Position numbers and translations under genes: made by a program. A model generated the notes under the pieces. The model was not told where the DNA came from and made no database searches. It saw only the letters and a program-made list of their open reading frames with translations. Positions 16,790 to 26,048 of a DNA stretch of 64,000 nucleotides are shown here, piece by piece; the stretch's first letter is position 1; the number at the start of each line of letters is the position of its first letter. The DNA is from an uncultured Desulfobulbus sp. (GTDB lineage Bacteria > Desulfobacterota > Desulfobulbia > Desulfobulbales > Desulfobulbaceae): positions 2,544,001 through 2,608,000 of the forward strand of contig NZ_OY760916.1 in NCBI RefSeq assembly GCF_963664075.1. Reading direction: 5' to 3'.

Positions 16790-18481
16790 GTAACTACTCA
16801 CCCCTATTCTTCGGCATCAGGCAGAGTTCCTGCCAGTGCCAACTGGATAGCGACAAGAGGATTGATCCCCTGGCTTGCCATGGTCTGCAGGTAACTTGAA
16901 ATCCTGCAGTAAGCCTGGGCATATTGTTTACGTCGAAAACAACCGGATATTTTCTGTTTTACCTTAGCCATGCGAAGATCCCTTTCCGCTCTGTTGTTGG
17001 TGAACGGTACATGTGGTTCTTTGGCAAAAAGCAAGACTGCCGCCTCATGCTTTTGTAATCGCTCCCAAAGATTGTGCGCATCGGATTTGGCTATCCTGCC
17101 GCGCTTCCCTTGGGGTTTTGGAGGGATCTTGGGCAACTCCTTGCTGCCACGCGTAAGGATATTACGGTAGCGCTTCTGCAGGTTGGCATACTCCCGTTCG
17201 GTAAGACATTTTTCCGGACGTTGAGCCACCGTACGACACGTTTGCTGGAGCACCGCTTTTAGATTGCGGGCCCACCGGTATTGGTTAGAGTCAACGACAA
17301 ACGTCAACTCTCGCAAAAGGTGCGAGCCGCAAAGTCCGTGACCGCAATGGTCGTAGGATAAATATGATGCCCAGCAATCATGGATGATCACCCCGCCATA
17401 CCGAGGGATGATATTCAATCCTTCGATTGCCTCCTTGCCCCGCTTTCGATGCAGTACTTTCAGGGTTGTTTCGCCGGAAGAATAGACGTGAATCCAGTGA
17501 TTCTTCCCTTCAACCCGAAACGAGGTTTCATCCACATGCAGGGATGGAGCCTGCAGCAGCCTATCAATAGCTCTGGATTCCCATGCTTCGAGTGATTGGT
17601 ACAAGCGCAAAACAAATTTGAGCAGGCTGGCCTCGGAGATTACGCTACCGATCATGGCTGCTATCTGTTTTTGAACCCGGTTTAAAGCGACCATCTGGCT
17701 GATAACCAAATGAATGGCAAACGCTTTAAGCCCATTGCCGTACTGCAGCTTACCCGGCATATCGTCAGGGAAACGCCCTTTGACCGTGGCCTCACAATTA
17801 GGACATTGCTTTATTTCTGCGTCAATATGTTCGACAACTTTTTCAAAAACGATGTCGATTTTTGTCCGACGTTCATGCCCCTGGCATGCAACGTTTTCCA
17901 GCACCATTCCGCAGGTATCACACACCTCGACCTGAGCAGTGGTGACTGATTCTTTGACGCGTGTATTACCAACACGCCCATTGACGTGTTTTCCCTTGCC
18001 GGTAGTGGTGCAGTGCTTGGTCGCAGTTTCGTCTTTCTCGGTTTGCGAAGAAGGAATGCTCGAGTTTTTGTTTCCCTTGCGCGTTGTCTTCTCAAGAAAG
18101 ATAGAGAGTATCAACTCGACGACAACCAACAGACTGTTGAACAGGACCCGTATCTCAGAGGAGACTTTACCGTCGGAACAAAGCTGTTCAAATTCCTGTT
18201 TGAGGAGATCGACTTCTTCGCGAACCCTTATTTTATTTACTGTTCCCATGGGTTTACTATACCATGGCTTTTTTCGACCTCCTGTGCGCCCATGAGTTGA
18301 ACGATTGAACGCTATCGCATCTGTTTGCTATCGGAACGCAATATTGGAACGATTTAGAGACGACCAGGCGCGTTGATGGGCATTTTTGTTGGCATCCCTG
18401 GCTATTGAAAAAAAATCCGGCAAAAACCTGTCAAGTTATTTATTTGGATTTGAGCTTTTTTTAGAGGGTGTGAGTAGTTAC
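16790..18481 (-). mobile_element. IS66-family (ISBst12-like) insertion sequence in flgE
   Basis: The element is 1,692 bp long. Its ends are inverted repeats starting GTAACTACTCAC on both sides. It is flanked by a perfect 8-bp direct repeat GAGATGGC (16782-16789 and 18482-18489), the target duplication expected for IS66 elements. Only one gene is present, without the small accessory tnpA/tnpB genes of larger IS66 elements. Intact ends, intact transposase and a perfect duplication indicate a recent insertion. Confidence 0.95.
16804..18249 (-). CDS. IS66-family transposase (TnpC type)
   Basis: A 481-residue transposase with an N-terminal helical segment, a Lys/Thr-rich linker, a zinc-binding region with CDTCG and CPNCE pairs (residues about 115-160), and a DDE catalytic domain. 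Acidic residues lie in LHVDETSFR (first Asp), IIHDCWASY (second Asp) and FTNNRAERDLRMAKVKQK (Glu). The C-terminus is a normal IS66 tail. No stop or frameshift is visible, so it is probably active. Confidence 0.95.
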   Translation of the reverse strand: MGTVNKIRVREEVDLLKQEFEQLCSDGKVSSEIRVLFNSLLVVVELILSIFLEKTTRKGNKNSSIPSSQTEKDETATKHCTTTGKGKHVNGRVGNTRVKESVTTAQVEVCDTCGMVLENVACQGHERRTKIDIVFEKVVEHIDAEIKQCPNCEATVKGRFPDDMPGKLQYGNGLKAFAIHLVISQMVALNRVQKQIAAMIGSVISEASLLKFVLRLYQSLEAWESRAIDRLLQAPSLHVDETSFRVEGKNHWIHVYSSGETTLKVLHRKRGKEAIEGLNIIPRYGGVIIHDCWASYLSYDHCGHGLCGSHLLRELTFVVDSNQYRWARNLKAVLQQTCRTVAQRPEKCLTEREYANLQKRYRNILTRGSKELPKIPPKPQGKRGRIAKSDAHNLWERLQKHEAAVLLFAKEPHVPFTNNRAERDLRMAKVKQKISGCFRRKQYAQAYCRISSYLQTMASQGINPLVAIQLALAGTLPDAEE

Positions 18482-19496
18482 GAGATGGCTATTTTATCGT
18501 AACTGATCCACTCAACGATGGAAGCCTATACACCCGCAACGGTAACTTCAGTTTTGACGAAAACGGCTATCTGGTGACAGCCGATGGTTTACGGGTTCAA
18601 GGGGCAACCTATAACAGCAGCGGCGTGCTGACAAGCGGCAGCCTGAGCGACATCCAGGTCGACATGGTCTCACAGATTGAGGCTAAAACAACGGAAAATG
18701 TTGAGCTTCAAACCAATCTCGACTCGAATTCTGACATCCTCAACGGCGGTGTTTTTAATATCACCACCCCTGAAGAAACTTCCCACTACGACACGACTTC
18801 AACCATTTGCGATTCACTGGGAACATCACACCTGCTTACATGTTACTTCACCAAAGTAAGTAATCAGATCTGGGACTGGAACCTGACGGTTGACGGTGGA
18901 GATCTCACAGGAGGTACAAGCGGCGTACTGGAAAATGTCGGTACCGGCACACTTACCTTTGACACAGACGGCAATTTGGTTACAGGCGGAACAGGAACGA
19001 CCACAGCAGGTATTCTCACCTGGGACAATGGCTCCGATCAAACCCAGCTTGTCACCTACACCTTCGACACAACTCAGTATGACAGTGACTCCACTGTATT
19101 TTCCCAGGACCAGGATGGGTACTCATCCGGTGAAGTAACCGATGTGGATATATCCTCAGACGGCACTGTAAGCGCCGTATATTCAAACGGTGAAACCTTA
19201 CCAGTCGCCATGATATCCCTGGCAACCTTTATCAACGACGATGGTCTGGATGCTGTGGGGAGCAGCCTCTTTTCTGAAACCAGCGAATCCGGCACGCCCA
19301 CCCTTGGATACCCCGGCCCCTCACAGGGGACACTGATTACCCAAGCCCTGGAACTTTCCAATGTTGACCTGGCAACCGAATTCGTTGACCTCATTACCAT
19401 TCAAAACGCCTATTCGGCATCTTCCAAGGTCATTACAACGACAAACGAGATGTTGGATGAACTGGTTAATCTCATTCGTTAACAGGAGCCGCAGCT

Positions 19497-19847
19497 ATGA
19501 AAAATGATACGCTAAAACAGAGCCTGCAGGCATTCAACGACCTTCTTGTCCGTGAGCGACGAGCAATTGCCCATCTGCGCATGAGCCAGCTGCACGAACT
19601 TCAACATGAAAAAATTGAGTTAATGAAAGTGCTCAACCAGCAAGAAGATGCGGTTGATGAAGAAGAAAAAGCAGTTATTGAGTCTATCAAAAAAAACAAT
19701 GAGCGTAATCGCATGCTCCTTGAATCTGGCCTCAAACTGGTGAAACGGCTGCAGGATAATACCTTTCGGCGCACTCTGACCTATGCTCCTCTTGGGCGCT
19801 CAATGCAAATCGGTGTTGGACCTCGGGTACTCAACCGGAGTGTATAG
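19497..19847 (+). CDS. flgN: FlgN-type flagellar chaperone
   Basis: A 116-residue helical, charged protein with the FlgN-like coiled-coil pattern. FlgN proteins bind the hook-filament junction proteins FlgK and FlgL in the cytosol and deliver them to the export gate. It starts 14 bases after flgE with an AGGAG site and ends 2 bases before flgK, fixing its place in a flgE-flgN-flgK-flgL unit. Sequence identity is weak by eye, as is usual for the family; context is strong. Confidence 0.85.
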   Translation: MKNDTLKQSLQAFNDLLVRERRAIAHLRMSQLHELQHEKIELMKVLNQQEDAVDEEEKAVIESIKKNNERNRMLLESGLKLVKRLQDNTFRRTLTYAPLGRSMQIGVGPRVLNRSV

Positions 19848-19849
19848 CC

Positions 19850-21067
19850 ATGGCTAACCTGATCACCTCTCTCTATACCGGCGCATCCGGCATTTATGCT
19901 AGCCAGTCTGCTGTGCAGATAACGGGTAACAACATCACCAATGCCAGCACCGAGGGGTATACTCGCCAGGGCACCAATGTTATCAGCAACACGCCCTTAA
20001 CCCAGAGCGGGCTCACCTATGGCACAGGCAGTTCTGTTAACTCCATTGACCGTAGCAACGATACCTTTATCATCAAACAGCTGCTCGCCCAGGAAGCAAC
20101 CTATGGTGAGTACGATGGTGCCAGCACTCCCCTTTCAGATATCGAACAAGTGCTCGACATCAGCGATACCAGCTTATCAAGTGATATTGACAGTTTTTTT
20201 GATGCCTGGGAAGAGCTAAGCACCAATCCGGCAGGGACAACAGAACGACAGCAGGTGATTCAGGAGGCAGCTAACCTGGCAGAACATTTTCAACAGATCG
20301 ACCAGCAGCTGGGCGATGTGGTGGAATCTATCAACACCAGCATTGAATCCATCATCCCTGATCTCAATGACAACCTGCAGCAGATTGCCAATCTGAACCA
20401 GTCGATTATGCAGGCGGAGCTGTCAGGTGGAGATGCCAATACGATGCGCGATGAACGTGACCTTTTGGTACAGGAGATAAGCGAAACCTGCGGAGCCTCC
20501 ATGTACACAGATAACAATGACATGCTCTGCCTTCAGCTCGAAAATGGCCTGCCCCTGGTCACCGGCAATGTAGCGTCAACACTTTCAACTGCAACTGTCA
20601 GTGGCCTTACTGAAATTACCCTGACCACAGGAAACACCAGCTTTAATCTTGATCATGAAGATTTCAGCGGTGAGTTAAAAGGCCTGCTTTCGGTGCGGGA
20701 TGTGACTATTCCCGAATTTGATGATCCATCATTGATTGCAGCGGGGACCACCGGCGCAACTGCTGACAACAGCCTCTGTCTGGATATTGCTGCCCTGCGT
20801 GAAACCACCAGCATCAACGGATCAACCTACACAGAGGAATATTCGCGAATTGCCGCCAATGCAGGTCTTCAGGTGGTCAGTAATGAGCAACGCTTAACCG
20901 CAAGTACCGAATCCATGGATGAGCTCAGCGCAAAACGCGACTCGCTCTCCGGCGTTTCTACGGATGAAGAAATGGTTCTCCTCATTCAGTACCAGGCTGG
21001 TTATGAGGCAGCGTCCAACTACATTGGCATCGTCAAAGACATGCTCGATACCTTGTTGCAGATGTAA
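19850..21067 (+). CDS. flgK: Flagellar hook-associated protein FlgK, shorter than usual
   Basis: FlgK (HAP1) forms the junction between hook and filament. The N-terminus has the rod/hook family signature (SLYTGASGIYASQSAVQITG, then NNITNASTEGYTRQ). The C-terminal helix has YQAGYEAASNYI and a normal end. At 405 residues it is short. Between LLSVRD near residue 285 and DPSLIAAGTTGA near residue 300, the segment with the VN..H..G motif usually found in FlgK is missing without a frameshift. This looks like an in-frame deletion of several dozen residues in the variable domain. The ends needed for polymerisation remain. Confidence 0.93.
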   Translation: MANLITSLYTGASGIYASQSAVQITGNNITNASTEGYTRQGTNVISNTPLTQSGLTYGTGSSVNSIDRSNDTFIIKQLLAQEATYGEYDGASTPLSDIEQVLDISDTSLSSDIDSFFDAWEELSTNPAGTTERQQVIQEAANLAEHFQQIDQQLGDVVESINTSIESIIPDLNDNLQQIANLNQSIMQAELSGGDANTMRDERDLLVQEISETCGASMYTDNNDMLCLQLENGLPLVTGNVASTLSTATVSGLTEITLTTGNTSFNLDHEDFSGELKGLLSVRDVTIPEFDDPSLIAAGTTGATADNSLCLDIAALRETTSINGSTYTEEYSRIAANAGLQVVSNEQRLTASTESMDELSAKRDSLSGVSTDEEMVLLIQYQAGYEAASNYIGIVKDMLDTLLQM

Positions 21068-21084
21068 TTAAAAAGGAGCCCGAC

Positions 21085-21963
21085 ATGATCATAACACGCG
21101 ACACCACCACTTACAGAAATCTGCAGTCAAATCTAAGTTCAACCTCCTCGACCATCAATGAGCTGTACATCAAAACATCGACCGGCATCGATATAGACAA
21201 AGCCTCGGAAAACCCGTCATCCGTGGGGACAATCATTAACTGCCGTACTGATATAGTCAAGAGTGAACGGTACGTTCAAAATTGCAACAATGTAACCGAT
21301 AATCTCTCCACCTCTGAAATCTATCTCAATTCACTAGAGGAGCTCATGGTTCGGGCTAAAGAGATTGCCAGCACTGGAGCCAACTACAGCATGTCAGACA
21401 GTGACCGGCAAACACTGGCCGATGAGGTCGCGCAACTACAGGAAGAGCTACTTGATTTAGCGAACACCCAGGTCGATGGCAAGTACCTCTTTGCCGGTTA
21501 TGCTGACCAGACTCTCCCCTTTTCTGGCTCTCCGGTTACCTATAGCGGCATAAATGACCACATCATGATTGAAGTCAATCCTGGATCTACAGTTGCAAAA
21601 AACATAACCGGTGAAGAATTGTTCATGAGCCCGGTCAACCTGTTCACCGCCCTGGAAAACCTGGAAACCGCCCTCTCCAGCGGTACGACCAGTGCTATTT
21701 CCAATACCCTGACAACGCTTGAAGACGGGGCAGAACAGGTACGTACCAAACAAAGTACCCTGGGCAACACCATTTCACGGATGGACGATATGATCAGCAT
21801 GCATGAAAACGCTTTACTGATAATAGAGTCCACCCTTTCCAGTCATCAAGATGCGGACCTGACCAGCATCTTATCGGAAATCGCTGAGATGGAGACAGCC
21901 TTGGAGGCCACCATGCAGGTCACGGCCCGTGTCTCCTCCCTGAGCTTACTTGACTACCTTTGA
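21085..21963 (+). CDS. flgL: Flagellar hook-associated protein FlgL
   Basis: FlgL (HAP3) is the second junction protein, next to the filament. The 292-residue product has the flagellin-like N-terminal region (TYRNLQSNLSSTSSTINELY, then IKTSTGIDIDKASENPS), a DLANTQVDGKYLFAG motif, and a C-terminal coiled coil. Length is normal. A good AAGGAG site precedes the ATG. It is the last gene of the flgE-flgN-flgK-flgL group. Confidence 0.95.
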   Translation: MIITRDTTTYRNLQSNLSSTSSTINELYIKTSTGIDIDKASENPSSVGTIINCRTDIVKSERYVQNCNNVTDNLSTSEIYLNSLEELMVRAKEIASTGANYSMSDSDRQTLADEVAQLQEELLDLANTQVDGKYLFAGYADQTLPFSGSPVTYSGINDHIMIEVNPGSTVAKNITGEELFMSPVNLFTALENLETALSSGTTSAISNTLTTLEDGAEQVRTKQSTLGNTISRMDDMISMHENALLIIESTLSSHQDADLTSILSEIAEMETALEATMQVTARVSSLSLLDYL

Positions 21964-22468
21964 AAGCAGCATTTGCTCGCACTACCAGGGAAGCATTAAA
22001 CGTCCCCAGTAGCCCACGTAACCGTTGTCTCCCAACGGACTCGAGCTGATACAAAAACGTAATTCAAACATCCCCCCCTCTTCTTCATCTAATAAAGCAA
22101 TCACCCTGATCAAAAATTCAGAATTTCAATATCTTTACCTACATTTTCCTCTTCCCTCAGCGGGCTTCAGCTGGTAGGGTGATGAAGAACAAACGAATAA
22201 AAGGGTCAAAACGATACAGCTACAAAATTCTTTATCGGGATTATTCAGCATAAGAACATCTCTTCATTTCCGCTGGTATTCCAACCAATTATACAGCTGG
22301 ATGTTTTGTGTGTCAGGAGGAGACACTTCCCTTGTCGTTTTTCTTTCTTTTCGCCACCTTTACATTCATTTTTTACACAATTCGTCTTCTTGAATAGGTT
22401 TCGTGCCCTTCACTTCTCCTTGCTGCATACATGCAAAAAGGAGAAAAAACTCTGTCGTGGAGATCAAG
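21964..22468. other. Intergenic stretch, no clear feature
   Basis: About 500 AT-rich bases between flgL and the GGDEF-EAL gene. I see no gene, no strong terminator and no clear promoter. The 3' part should contain the promoter of the next gene. Confidence 0.4.
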
Positions 22469-24229
22469 ATGGCACATAAAAAGGTTTCTATTCACTCCGA
22501 GACCAATGTATCTGGTTTGCTTGCCCAAATAGTCAACAACTCTCCGGTGGCTACCTTTGTCATCAATAAGGCACACGAGGTTATCCACTGGAACCGGGCC
22601 TGCGTGATGATCACCGGTGTGTCTGAAAAACAGCTCATCGGAACAACTCAATCGTGGAAGCCTTTCTACGACCATCATCGTCCAGTTATGGCCGACTTGA
22701 TCGTTGATGATCAGATGGATCAACTTTCCACCTACTATTCGGAAAAATATCATCCCTCAACAACCATCGAGGGGGCCTGGGAAGCTGAGGATTTTTTCCC
22801 TCACTTTCCAAGTGGCGGCAAATGGCTCGCTTTTACCGCAACTGCGCTTAAAGACGAAAAAACTGGGGCTACCATCGGTGCCATCGAAACACTTCGCGAC
22901 ATCACCGCGCAAAAAATATATCAGCAACAATTGGAGCACCAGGCCAACTATGATCCGCTCACAGGACTCGCTAATCGCCACCTGCTCCACACCCGCCTGG
23001 ACCTTGCCATCAGCCAGGCTAAAAGAGATCGCCTCCTGCTGGGAGTTCTCTTTCTAGACCTCGACAATTTCAAACAGATAAATGACACCTTAGGCCACGA
23101 TGCGGGCGATGATGTCATTCGTGAATTTGGCAGTCGCCTCAAGAGCTCTGTACGTGACCTGGATACCGTTGCCCGTATTGCTGGCGATGAATATGTGGTT
23201 CTTTTGTATGCACCGCAGAACCTCGTTCAGGTGACGACGATTGTTCGGCGTCTATTAGATACGATCAACCATAAGTTTATCGTACGCAACCGTGAAATCT
23301 ATATAGGAGCCAGTGTGGGCATTGCTCTCTATCCCAAAGATGGCCCGGAGAGCCAAACGCTTTTAAGTAACGCTGATGCAGCCATGTACCGTGCCAAACA
23401 GCACGACAAGGGCAGTTTTCGTTTTTACACTGAAGATCTCAATAAAGATGCGATCCAATGGCTGGAGTTAAAACAAGAGCTGCACCACGCCCTCACCTCC
23501 GGTCAATTTGAGTTGTATTACCAACCCCAGTATTCAATACAGGAAAAACGGATTACAGGGGCTGAAGCCCTACTGCGCTGGAACCACCCCACACGCGGTA
23601 TTCTTCATCCAGAATTATTTGTTACGCTGGCCGAAGAAACCGGACTGATTGTGCCCATTGGCAACTGGATTATAAAGACCGCCATCGCCGATGCTCAGCA
23701 ATGGCAGCAAGCCTATGGTCAGCCGCTTCGACTTTCGATCAACATTTCTGCCCGCCAGTTCCGCTATGATGATCTCGGTGAGTTACTGGACCAGGCCATC
23801 ACCCAAACCGGTTTTCACCCACTGAACTTGGAACTTGAACTCACCGAAAGTCTGGTTATGGACAACCCGAAGGAGTCCAACAAACGACTGCTGAAGCTCA
23901 AGGAAAAAGGATTTTCTCTAGCCATGGACGATTTTGGCACTGGTTATTCCAGTCTGGCCTATCTGAACTATTTCCCCTTTGACATGATAAAAATTGATCA
24001 GTCATTTATTCATCAGCTGGGAAAATCAGATGAAGCCGACGCAATTGTTCGCGCCATGCTGCACTTGGCCAAAGCATTACAACTGCGGGTCGTGGCCGAG
24101 GGAGTTGAAAATCAGCACCAACGCACATTTTTAGAAGAGGAAGGTTGTGAGGAAATTCAGGGGTACTGGTTTAGTCACCCCTTGCGAGCCGGTGAATTTC
24201 TTACGTTGCTGCAGACACAGCCGGCATAA
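22469..24229 (+). CDS. PAS-GGDEF-EAL c-di-GMP turnover protein
   Basis: This cytoplasmic protein (586 residues, no membrane segments) has a PAS sensor domain (residues about 15-155), a GGDEF domain with the active-site variant AGDEY near residue 238, and an EAL domain with GAEALLRW near residue 362. Phosphodiesterase residues such as LELELTESL, DDFGTGYSSL and IKIDQSF are kept. It can therefore probably hydrolyse c-di-GMP. AGDEF-type cyclases are often active, so synthesis is also possible. The ATG at 22469 has a GGAG site; the frame extends 22 codons upstream without one. Beside PilZ-rich flagellar genes it is a natural local c-di-GMP controller. Confidence 0.93.
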   Translation: MAHKKVSIHSETNVSGLLAQIVNNSPVATFVINKAHEVIHWNRACVMITGVSEKQLIGTTQSWKPFYDHHRPVMADLIVDDQMDQLSTYYSEKYHPSTTIEGAWEAEDFFPHFPSGGKWLAFTATALKDEKTGATIGAIETLRDITAQKIYQQQLEHQANYDPLTGLANRHLLHTRLDLAISQAKRDRLLLGVLFLDLDNFKQINDTLGHDAGDDVIREFGSRLKSSVRDLDTVARIAGDEYVVLLYAPQNLVQVTTIVRRLLDTINHKFIVRNREIYIGASVGIALYPKDGPESQTLLSNADAAMYRAKQHDKGSFRFYTEDLNKDAIQWLELKQELHHALTSGQFELYYQPQYSIQEKRITGAEALLRWNHPTRGILHPELFVTLAEETGLIVPIGNWIIKTAIADAQQWQQAYGQPLRLSINISARQFRYDDLGELLDQAITQTGFHPLNLELELTESLVMDNPKESNKRLLKLKEKGFSLAMDDFGTGYSSLAYLNYFPFDMIKIDQSFIHQLGKSDEADAIVRAMLHLAKALQLRVVAEGVENQHQRTFLEEEGCEEIQGYWFSHPLRAGEFLTLLQTQPA

Positions 24230-24357
24230 TTTTATTTTTTGCAAGAATTCCCAGAATGCAACAAGGAGCGGGCCTTGCCCGCGACCACATCTCTTGCCAG
24301 CATGCGGGGAAAGCCCTTAACACCACTCCCCCTAGTGATGCGAGCACCAGAAAAAAA

Positions 24358-24388
24358 GGGAGCACCCTCTAAGGCTGCTCCCTTTTTT
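24358..24388. terminator. Bidirectional terminator between convergent genes
   Basis: The stem GGGAGCA/TGCTCCC is flanked by seven A residues on the left and six T residues on the right. It can end both the GGDEF-EAL transcript (+) and the hydrolase transcript (-). Confidence 0.85.
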
Positions 24389-24423
24389 ACGCCCAATCTC
24401 CAGGCATGCTGCTGCGAACCGTT

Positions 24424-25344
24424 TTACTTAATATCAGCCGCCTTGCGCATCACCTTGTGGATCGCCTCTTTAAGAGCCTTATTGAAGGCATTGGCATTAT
24501 CGAGCATCATAAAATGATCGCCGCCAGGCACAACGATTGCCTCAAAATTGCCTATATGCCGACGATTTGCCTCATAATCAATGGGCCACATATCTCCGTT
24601 GACACAGACCACCGGCACATGCACCCCATCAAAGATTTTGGCGACAGTGCCTCGAACATATTCAAATAGATATCCCTCAAGGGTCTGTATGGCAACCGCT
24701 GGTGGTGCTGCCGCCATATCGTCAAGGACCCAGGTCTTAATCTCAGGATTGGCATCGGGACGAAACATGGTGCTGACAAACTCACGGCTTTCTTCCTGAA
24801 AATTATCGAGCATGGGGGCAAGCATCGCCTCCGCTTCCTGACGGTTCAAAGAATATTCAACATTTTCAAGGGAATCCACCCCAATGATTCCCAGCACTTT
24901 CTCCGGCATCATGTGAGCAGTAAGGCCAACAATTTCTCCACCCATGGAATGACCGATAAGAATATTGGTGGAGCTGCCAACCGCATCGACAACAGCGGCA
25001 ACATCGTCTGCAAACGCACGAATGGAGTAGCAACTCCGCGTCATGCCAGAATGACCATGACCAGCAAGATCAAGGACAACCACCCGATAGTTTTGCGCAA
25101 ACTGGCTTACCTGATTGTGCCAGTAGCGCGAATCTCCGTTCCAGCCGTGAACGAAAACAAGTGTGGGCTCACCAGCTCCGTACACCTGGTAGGAAATGGG
25201 AGTATTATCTTGAGAGTAGGTAATTTGGGGTAACTGCATAGAGGCCAAAGCCGGTAAAGCCAGCAAGAGCAGCAGTACTCCTATTGATACCGCATACAAC
25301 AGCTTCCACCCTATTGCGCCTTGAATCTGTGTAGTTTTGTTCAT
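24424..25344 (-). CDS. Alpha/beta hydrolase with N-terminal signal or anchor
   Basis: A 306-residue hydrolase with an N-terminal hydrophobic segment (residues about 12-35, ending ALPALAS), which probably exports it to the periplasm or anchors it. The alpha/beta fold is clear: oxyanion segment FVHGWNGDS, LDLAGHGHSG, nucleophile elbow GHSMGG, and a C-terminal PGGDHFMML that supplies the His. A good AAGGAG site precedes ATG 25344. The substrate cannot be told from sequence; esterase or lactonase-like activity is likely. Confidence 0.88.
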   Translation of the reverse strand: MNKTTQIQGAIGWKLLYAVSIGVLLLLLALPALASMQLPQITYSQDNTPISYQVYGAGEPTLVFVHGWNGDSRYWHNQVSQFAQNYRVVVLDLAGHGHSGMTRSCYSIRAFADDVAAVVDAVGSSTNILIGHSMGGEIVGLTAHMMPEKVLGIIGVDSLENVEYSLNRQEAEAMLAPMLDNFQEESREFVSTMFRPDANPEIKTWVLDDMAAAPPAVAIQTLEGYLFEYVRGTVAKIFDGVHVPVVCVNGDMWPIDYEANRRHIGNFEAIVVPGGDHFMMLDNANAFNKALKEAIHKVMRKAADIK

Positions 25345-25406
25345 CGTACACTCCTTTGGTAGAGAATGATGAATGGGCTATTTTTGCATCTTGTTAAAAA
25401 ACTGAA

Positions 25407-26048
25407 TCAGGAACTTGAATCGGTCAACGCCAATCGAATTCCAAGGCCTATAAAAATCGACCCCAGGAGACGGTCGAGCCACTGCGACATTTTAGGATGG
25501 TGGCGAAAGTAGCCTGTGGTGCGGGCAGCAGCCAGCACAAACGATGCATCGACCACAACGGCCACAACAATCACCAACAACCCCAGAATCAGAAGCTGCA
25601 TGGAGACCGAGCCATGCCCCGGCCGAACAAACTGAGGTAAAAAGGCCATAAAAAAAATTGCCACCTTGGGATTGAGCACATCGATAAATACACCCTGGCG
25701 AAAGGCCTGCCAGGGACGCAGCGTTTTGGGAGATTTTCCCAGCATATCGAAACGGGTACCCCCCGAACGCAGGGCTGAAATTCCCAGATAGAGCAGATAG
25801 CAGGCTCCTGCATATTTAACCAGGCTAAAGGCCACGGCCGAGGTGGCCAGCAGAGCGGAAAGGCCAAAAGCTGCCGCCGCCACATGCACCAGGGCGCCGG
25901 TTGAAACACCAGCAGCTGAGGCCAAACCGACTTTTTTTCCCTGGGCGACAGTACGTGAAAGCACGAAGAGCAGATCCGGACCTGGGGCAATATTCAACGC
26001 AAATGCTGCGGAAAAAAACACACACCAGTAACTTATATCATTCATCAT
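25407..26048 (-). CDS. LysE/RhtB family amino-acid exporter
   Basis: A 213-residue inner-membrane protein with six predicted hydrophobic segments. The RhtB signature near the start (APGPDLLFVLSRTVAQGKK) and LNPKVAIFFMAFLPQF are both typical. Family members export amino acids such as lysine, threonine or homoserine. Its 5' end overlaps the 3' end of the DUF4824-like gene by 11 bases, so it is probably cotranscribed with it. Confidence 0.92.
   Translation of the reverse strand: MMNDISYWCVFFSAAFALNIAPGPDLLFVLSRTVAQGKKVGLASAAGVSTGALVHVAAAAFGLSALLATSAVAFSLVKYAGACYLLYLGISALRSGGTRFDMLGKSPKTLRPWQAFRQGVFIDVLNPKVAIFFMAFLPQFVRPGHGSVSMQLLILGLLVIVVAVVVDASFVLAAARTTGYFRHHPKMSQWLDRLLGSIFIGLGIRLALTDSSS

Larger units (their letters stand above)
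16510..19482 (+). pseudogene. flgE: Flagellar hook protein gene, frameshifted and split by an IS element
   Basis: FlgE builds the hook that joins basal body and filament. The start is ATG 16510 (MGLSTALYTAITGLQGTSQA, with the rod/hook motif NNIANSSTVGFKSS). Near 16686 the frame breaks: CAAGGTTGG in place of an expected CAGGTTGG. The correct sequence continues in the other frame (VGRGAQVQTVQTNYSQGGFE, then DIAIEGDG). Directly after GDG an IS66-type element (16790-18481) is inserted. The gene resumes at 18490 with YFIVTDPLNDGSLYTRNGNF and runs to 19482 with the hook C-terminus (LSNVDLATEFVDLI). Either lesion alone would abolish the hook. Unless another flgE exists elsewhere, the flagellum should not assemble. 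Confidence 0.93.
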
